From positions 38,737,795-38,801,794 of the forward strand of contig NC_092670.1 in NCBI RefSeq assembly GCF_964355755.1: a stretch of 64,000 nucleotides of DNA, given 5' to 3'. The stretch comes from Antedon mediterranea (lineage: Eukaryota; Echinodermata; Crinoidea; Comatulida; Antedonidae). The first letter of the stretch is position 1. Every line of letters begins with the position of its first letter. Positions 56,358 to 64,000 of the stretch are shown piece by piece. The notes under the pieces were generated by a model, which saw only the letters and a list, made by a program, of their open reading frames with translations, had not been told where the DNA came from and searched no databases. The position numbers and the translations under genes were made by a program.

Positions 56358-56939
56358 TCATTTGAACTGTATGTACGACATCGGACGTGACAGGACGGAT
56401 GATGATGAGTTATTAAGTAGCCGACTATACTCTACCTTTAATACTCCTTGGGGAAATGTCTCACTTCGTTGATGCTTATTTCTGTGTTTTCTATGCTTAT
56501 ATTTGTTCTTGGTGGGCTTAACCTTCGAATAATCCGGCCTAGCTGGAACAGGTGCACCAGGTAATCTCCATTCGCCATTTTGATCAAGTATTTCTCCTTT
56601 TAGTAACCTCTCCTTAGCCCGTGTGATCGCATTTTGGTAACAGTTATCAAGAAGGGGGTTCGCCTGCCTCCCCCTCACACCTCGGGGGTGTGTTCCGTGT
56701 ATAGTCACAACACTAGGAAATCGAAGAGATCCGATATCGTTCTTGTCCTTCAAACTGCAAATTTCCGATGAAGGAAACGTATCATAATGGCCACTTGTAT
56801 CATAGTGGTCTGTTTCGGAGTACGTAGACACGGCTGTTGGGTTGTATACACTATCACATTCACTTGCTACCCCAGAATCTACCACATCATTGTTAATGTA
56901 TCCACCAGGATAGTTGATTAATGGAACTGCCGCTGTCAT
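56358..56939 (-). CDS. Single-exon hypothetical protein, 193 aa
   Basis: A complete frame from ATG (56939) to stop (56358) with balanced composition and no repeat content. The N-terminal 90 residues are Ser/Tyr/Asp-rich (SETDHYDTSGHYDTF). The middle has NPLLDNCYQNAITRAKERLLKGEILDQNGEW, which looks like a structured amphipathic helix, and LPGAPVPARPDYSKV. A Lys/Arg/His-rich stretch (NKYKHRKHRNKH) could be a nuclear localisation or RNA-binding segment. I do not recognise the family. The gene shares the strand of the large gene 2.5 kb downstream but shows no splice link to it. A donor-like GTAGAG after GVLK means further exons cannot be excluded. Confidence 0.55.
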   Translation of the reverse strand: MTAAVPLINYPGGYINNDVVDSGVASECDSVYNPTAVSTYSETDHYDTSGHYDTFPSSEICSLKDKNDIGSLRFPSVVTIHGTHPRGVRGRQANPLLDNCYQNAITRAKERLLKGEILDQNGEWRLPGAPVPARPDYSKVKPTKNKYKHRKHRNKHQRSETFPQGVLKVEYSRLLNNSSSSVLSRPMSYIQFK

Positions 56940-57596
56940 ATCCTACCAACATCTCCTTATTATTTAATAATAAACTTCTCTCGATGCTACGCCTTACATT
57001 ACCTCGTCTAAAACAATAGTTTCTATTCCGAATGTATGAGTTTTATTTAATACCAACACCGTTAAAGTAAGATCGCCATTTAGGCATACGTCTAAATGTA
57101 ACGATGTCCCATACGAGAATATTATTAAAACCCGAGCGTTCGTTGCGTCAAAAAGTATTCCAATACGGTGAACATTGAACAATTGCGTAAAAATTCCGAT
57201 TCATACGGACGACCATTAATTACTAATCCCATTCATGGCCAAGTAAAACTGAATAGAGTCCAAACTTCACCTATAGCTATTCACACACACACCCGATCCG
57301 TTGCCTATGTTACGGCGTTGAGTCTCGGTGGTGGTGGTCGGTCCTGGTAAAGATGGCGCTCTTTTATTGACCGAAACTGTAAGTTAATACAATACAATTG
57401 GAACTGTTATCTCCTAATTGGAATGGGCCTGTGTAAATTTACTTGTATGGTTAAGGAGACAAAAGGTATAGACCGCGGGTGTACTGAAATCAACAATATG
57501 TGGGCACAACAACACGTCGACCGTATAACAGTGCACCTCGACCAATATTAATTAAACGAATTTAAAAAGTAACATAACTTAATCCCTGAAATATTC

Positions 57597-57765
57597 AAGC
57601 AGATATTTTAGTTTTTAATAGAGATATCTTAGTTTTTAATAGAGATATCTTAGTTTTAAATACAGATATCTTAGTTTTAAATACAGATATCTTAGTTTTA
57701 ACATCTTTACTCCATGGTTTTAAATAGAGATCTCTATTAATAGAGATATCTTAGTTATAAACTAA
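57597..57765. repeat. Degenerate 22-24 bp tandem repeat
   Basis: Six or so units of GATATCTTAGTTTTTAATAG. AT-rich, non-coding. Confidence 0.8.
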
Positions 57766-57769
57766 GAGT

Positions 57770-59638
57770 TTCTATTTTCGAATAAATACGCCATATACAT
57801 TCATTGATTGTGGACAAGTTACATACACAGTATAATATACATTACTGTACAATATCCTATGGAATATCAACTATTAACGGATACATTTATGGTGTACACA
57901 CAGAACAAAGGTCGCATAATAGGGCAAACTGTCGCTATAGAAACGGTACACAGGGAATATAAGGAAACCCCCCGTGGTTTAAACAATGTCACGTTGATAC
58001 CAATTCCGCCGTGGAAACTCTCTTTGTTGTTAAAAAATCGATATAAGTTTCGAAAGTTTTTTTGTTACGAAGAAATATATCAACATAAAGAGTGTAATAA
58101 ATAGCATAGTAGGCCTACTGAAAAATCGATTGTGAAAGTACTGTAGTTATTTACCTTAATCGAAATACTTTGACATGATTAGTACGCCGTTACGAATTAC
58201 GTCATGGGCCTATACTACAAAATGCTTAAAAAACCACACCACAGGAGATGAATTAAAATTAAAATTATGAATGAACACATTTGACAAATGATGATGTTTA
58301 TTGAGGTCTGACATGGAACAACATCATAATGATCATAGTTCACAAAAACCATCAAAACTAAGTAGTCTGAACGGAGGTTATAAAACACAGTCAGTCAACT
58401 GTATACAACACATGACGTCTCATAAAACGTGATGACGCCCGCGCTAAACTGATGACGTAACGAAGTTAACCACTAAACTTTTGACGTAATTATCGTATGT
58501 TACATTTTTGTTTACATTCAGTAACAGAGGTTCAAATATATATGGCTAACAATTGTTAATATATAAATTATTCACTATTTATAATATATGTTTACTGAAT
58601 GCCACAAATGAATTATTGTAGGCCTATACCGAGTTGTAGTATTATTACCATATACGAATTTGTGGCCAAGATTTGGTTAATTAACATTCACTAAACAACA
58701 TGCCTCATACAACCCTAATTAAAATACACGTTTATTTGTACTTGTCATTCGAGAAATAATTTCAGAAATAAAACATTTCATTTCATCTATTAATCAGATA
58801 AATAAACCACTCAGGCCAAGATAGCAATCACAATATAACTACATTGCAATTTTTAGACAAAATCTCACAAAACAAAATTTACTTTTTGCCTAAACCACCA
58901 CGACGCGATATTAACCAATATTCAAAAGCTCTCTCTCTCTCTCTTGATGAACAAATACTGTATATGTTTGCTTTAACGTACTGGAACTTCTTAAACTTTT
59001 ACTGTATAGTAATGTATACGTATGCTTTCACCAAGTTAAAAAGTTGTTAACCTGGTTATATCTTCAGTACTATTAACTAACAAGAATGATTACAGTTACA
59101 CAAACGGGTTACTGTAGATCACCATAACTAGGTTTAAGTTCATACTTAATCATAATATTAAGTTAAATCAATAAACCTAATAAAACTGAGTAAATTACTG
59201 GTATTTAAGTAACAAACTTGGTTAAAAAGTAGTAGTAAGTAAACTAAACTGGTTTTAATTAGTCAACAAACCAAGTTTAATTTGGTAAAATATTTAACTT
59301 AATTTTACGTCTTCACCGATAGTTAACTGGGTTTAACATTTCAACTTTAGTAACACAAGGAATCAGGCTAAAATACTATTAATAGTAAATTAAGCCTGGT
59401 TAGTTACATAACCGGGTCAAGAACTCAACTAGTTACCAGCTAACTAGGTTAAATACACTGGACCTTAATACAAAACAGTTTAATTTCCTTAGTGAAAACA
59501 CAATGCACTTATTCATATTTAAGATTGACTCATTCAATACTTAATTCATATTCCAACAATTAATTTAACACAGTAATATATTTACCACTGATGTTTTATA
59601 CATAGGAGAGATTTATTTCAGTACAATAGAACGATCGT
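57770..59638. other. Gene-free AT-rich stretch
   Basis: One 98-codon frame (57808-58104) has no recognisable motif. A CT microsatellite lies at 58929-58944. Between 59050 and 59480 AACTAGGTTTAA- and AACTGGGTTTAA-like words recur irregularly, probably a decayed tandem repeat. Confidence 0.4.
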
Positions 59639-59803
59639 AAGCTCTGTCTACAGTATCAAACTAGTTTGACAATAAAAGTGTGATGTGCCTAAATATGGTA
59701 GTGATATTGCCAAATATGGTAGTAATATGACATCATCATGTCCATATATGGGCACATCACATTTATTGTCACATACAGTTTGATAGTGTAGACAGACCTT
59801 TAA
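59639..59803. repeat. MITE-A full-length copy
   Basis: TAAGCTCTGTCTACAGTATC to TTTGATAGTGTAGACAGACC. Contains CCAAATATGG and CCATATATGG. Confidence 0.87.
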
Positions 59804-59947
59804 GATTTTAAAATCACAATTTATATAGCAATATTCCAACAACTAATTAATGTAGTGTTCTATAAAGTGGTTAAATAATGTTATTATATCTATACTGTTT
59901 CGTCAACATTATTGCTATTAGCCCATTGGTATTGAAAGATGAGGGAT

Positions 59948-60108
59948 AAACAATCTAAAGCTCTGTCCACACTATCAAACATGTGACAAAAACAATGTGA
60001 TGTGCCCATATATGGACATGATGATGTCATAGCACTGCCATATTTTGGGAACATCACACTTTTTTTTCAAACTAGTTTGATAGTGTAGACAGAGCTTTAG
60101 ATTGTTTA
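59948..60108. repeat. MITE-A copy with extended inverted flanks
   Basis: The usual termini are prolonged by another inverted pair: AAACAATCTAAAGCTCTG on the left and CAGAGCTTTAGATTGTTT on the right, so the palindrome is about 12 bases longer per side than in other copies. Confidence 0.87.
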
Positions 60109-61348
60109 AAAATATTTCAGGTCTTAAGTTAATAATAATATTCACATTACGCATGAATACAGTATAGACAACAAATTACACTGGTAAAATAATACAATTA
60201 ATTTTTTTCTCAAATAACTAAACTAAATATGAACCATTGCAATTGTATTAATATTTACCATTGTTCATGGACTTCTGTGCGCCTATTTTTTCTACTGGTT
60301 TTTGTAAATATGATTTTATGATTACTAAATAATATTATTAATAAAAATAATGATTGTATTATGGTACTAAATAAACAACACATGCTAGAATGATTATTGA
60401 TATCTCAATAATAATTTAAAATTAAGTTCTCTTAAATTAAAATCTAATGTAAAAATGTACAATATGTAAATGTGGTGTTGATACTGTATGTGCTAAGCTC
60501 CACAGGGGGAGAGAATGGGTACATTAAAGTGCAAACATAAGTCAAAAAAGCCGAAACAGAAGACAAAATGTATATTTGGTGAGCTACGCCAGAAATCAGA
60601 AGTAGAAGTAGGCTACATGGTAGTTAAAATGAAATAGAAGAAATACTGTTTATTTATATTTCTAAATAAATGAAATCTCTGGTGGGATTTGGTCATTGGA
60701 ATCAGAAAAGAAAGGTAGATCTAAAACTGAAAACAACTCAAAAGTTTTCCAAAAAAATATCATGTAATGGCAGCATTCAATAGCTGTTGCAAGTAATTTT
60801 TTCAAAAAATAAAAAGTCCAAAATCCTAAAAAAAAGTTTACATTTTGTATGGAATATGACAACTGTGTTATGTTACACTATTTTAAAATACCTTCAGTAA
60901 AGACACTATTATATTTTAATTTAAAAAAAAAATTGTTTATAAAGAACTCAGCCATGAAATTTGTATATAATGTAAAGGATTATAAATATTAACATAATAA
61001 TTATATAATTTAAAAATAATTTACAAAATCTTAATATGCTAATGTCAAAAATGGGATAAACTCCAACCACAATCAGTCTTGGATGGACCGACATCTGAGA
61101 TGTTTTTTAAAAATAAAATTAAAATCTCTGTTTCATTTCATTTCATTTATTTCGTCTCACATAATTATAAAAAAAAAAAACAAACAATAGAGAGAGACAG
61201 GATTCCCAAAAGCGAACTAAATCAAACTATCAAGTGTGTCTACAATTTAGTTTGAGCGTGAAAGCAACAGCAAATTATAAATAAATTTTAAAAATTTATT
61301 ATTTTCATATTCAAAATTGGATTATATAAAGTATGCTTTTAAACTAAT
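60109..61348. other. Gene-free AT-rich stretch
   Basis: No exon, array or MITE recognised in about 1.2 kb; only A/T-rich low-complexity DNA. Confidence 0.4.
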
Positions 61349-61411
61349 GCTTGGTTCTCATAGGACGAAACGGGCAAGTAATTTGACCAATCACGACACG
61401 ATGGATGACGA
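61349..61411. repeat. MITE-B remnant
   Basis: ATGCTTGGTTCTCATAGGAC and TTGACCAATCACGACACGAT. Only the left half remains. Confidence 0.65.
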
Positions 61412-61568
61412 TGATTAAAAAAGAAGTTTGGTCTTAAAATTAGGTTAGAAATAGAAAATAAATGGTATGTAATTTTTCTCTGGTAATCATACAAGTTTAA
61501 ATTCATATTAAGTTCCATCATGGATCATACTAAGGGTATTACTTCTCAAACAAGTCCAATCAAATATT

Positions 61569-62044
61569 AAGCTATGTCTACACTATCAAAATGTATGTGA
61601 CAAAAAAAGGTGTGATGTGCCCAAATATGGTAGTGATATACTAAAATATGGTAGTAAAATAAATTCTCCTTAATCGGGAGCGTGTAAATTTACAGATAAC
61701 GCGATAACTACTGGCATGTACAAATAATAAGCATCCTAACGGAAACTCGTTTAAATTTATTCAAATGACGCGAAAAAAACGTCGTTGATGGCAAGTAACG
61801 CTACATCGATGTCACTTATTATAGGCTGGCACGACAGACGACTGCCATAACTTAACTTAAGCGGACAAAATTTGATTTTTTGCGAAGTTTTGCGAATGAT
61901 ATAATTTGTTGACAACTCTAATCGCAATTTGCGAAAACGTGAATGGTTAGCGTGAGGATAGGATATAACATCATCATGTCCATATATGGGCACATTACAT
62001 ATTCTTTTGTCACATAAAGTTTGGTAGTGTAGACAGAGCTTTAG
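61569..62044. repeat. MITE-A copy split by a roughly 300-bp insertion
   Basis: The left half (61569-61656) ends within an AAATATGGTAGT word and the right half (about 61960-62044) resumes with ATAACATCATCATGTCCATA, then TAGTGTAGACAGAGCTTTA. The inserted 300 bases match no other family in the window and show no coding signal. Confidence 0.8.
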
Positions 62045-62183
62045 GTTTCTCTTTTTTACAACAATAGGAAATCTTTACACTAACAGTCTTAATATACTTA
62101 TTCACAATCTACATATGATACATTAATATTTATACTTACTGTAAATGATCGAATAAGACGCACACCAAACATGATGTGTTTAG

Positions 62184-62331
62184 AAAAGCTCTGTATACCC
62201 TAACAAACTAGTTAGACAAAAAAAGTGTGATGTGCCCAAACATGGTAGTAATATGACATCATCATGTCCATATATGGGCACATCACATTTTTATTGTCAC
62301 ATAAAGTTTGATAGTGTAGACAGAGCTTTAG
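62184..62331. repeat. MITE-A copy
   Basis: AAAGCTCTGTATACCCTAAC to TTTGATAGTGTAGACAGAGC, with CCATATATGG. Confidence 0.85.
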
Positions 62332-62377
62332 AACAGTATAACCGCCCTGGGTAAAACACTGCTTGTTTTTTCGATAA

Positions 62378-62383
62378 TTTATT
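62378..62383 (-). terminator. TLDc gene polyadenylation signal
   Basis: AATAAA on the minus strand, 27 bases after the stop at 62410. Confidence 0.65.
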
Positions 62384-62409
62384 CTACTTAGTTTCTAGTT
62401 AAACATTGT

Positions 62410-63913
<1,504 letters not shown>

Positions 63914-63925
63914 CTAACAAAGAAG

Positions 63926-64000
63926 TAAACATATTTGGGCATATAACTATCATATTTGGGCATATCACTATCATATTTGGGCATATCACTATCATATTTG
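63926..64000. repeat. Start of a second 21-bp array of the MITE-A unit, cut by the window edge
   Basis: At least three and a half units of CATATTTGGGCATATCACTA, the reverse complement of the array unit at 29726-30480. It continues past the window. Confidence 0.85.

Noticed and set aside
56358-56939. Linking this frame as the first exon of the large gene
   Set aside because: It ends in its own stop and the large gene has a better first exon at 53801..53673 with an ATG and donor in phase.
57808-58104. 98-codon plus-strand frame
   Set aside because: No recognised motif, no splice or promoter support; a loose resemblance to retroelement sequence was too weak to report.

Overview
This 64 kb window is animal nuclear DNA: AT-rich, with GT-AG spliceosomal introns, metazoan gene families, AATAAA signals and a very high load of short inverted-repeat elements. 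The gene set (ABT1, PARP12/13-like genes, NUDT19, a TIR plus Death-domain adaptor, ASPH, a TLDc protein), a PHD-plus-2A-like non-LTR retroelement and clusters of TAGGCCTA suggest an invertebrate deuterostome, possibly an echinoderm. The species is an inference and was not tested by any search.

Layout. 0-1.7 kb: ABT1/ESF2 ribosome-biogenesis factor (+). 1.8-5.2 kb: repeats, including one element nested in another. 5.6-15.7 kb: two tandem seven-exon PARP12/ZAP-like genes (+; 675 and 676 aa), each with CCCH zinc fingers, WWE domains and a mono-ADP-ribosyltransferase domain. 17.1-21.2 kb: NUDT19 (-; 404 aa, PTS1 tail SKL), whose intron 2 holds a 1.9 kb non-autonomous hAT element. A NUDT19 3' fragment lies behind the first PARP gene, so the tandem duplication seems to have carried part of NUDT19. 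22.5-24.1 kb: a TIR-Death adaptor (+; 348 aa) with MyD88-type domains in reversed order. 24.2-25 kb: a dead non-LTR retroelement. 25-29.3 kb: gene-free, with minisatellites and hAT MITEs.

29.5-39.6 kb: a complete 11-exon ASPH gene (-; 864 aa), with a long PEPKKEKA (KEKE-type) repeat between the membrane segment and the helical-repeat/hydroxylase part. Its last intron holds 36 copies of a 21-bp unit, about 30 of them with a perfect CArg/SRF-type box CC(A/T)6GG. 41.6-53.8 kb: a 22-exon gene (-; about 1259 aa) that I do not recognise (coiled coil, proline-rich middle, EF-hand-like C-terminus). 56.4-56.9 kb: a single-exon unknown gene (-). 57-62.3 kb: repeats and AT-rich DNA. 62.4-64 kb: the 3' end of a TLDc (OXR1/NCOA7-type) gene (-) whose 5' part lies beyond the window.

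All multi-exon models were built by eye from splice sites and reading phase; every junction used keeps the frame. Two palindromic repeat families dominate: MITE-A (about 24 copies, starting near GCTCTGTCTACAC and carrying CArG-type boxes) and MITE-B (9 copies, starting GCTTGGTTCCCACTAG, most carrying CCAAT boxes). Functionally, 5-24 kb looks like an innate-immunity neighbourhood (ZAP/PARP12-like genes with kB-like promoter motifs beside a TIR-Death adaptor), while ASPH and the large gene form a separate block.
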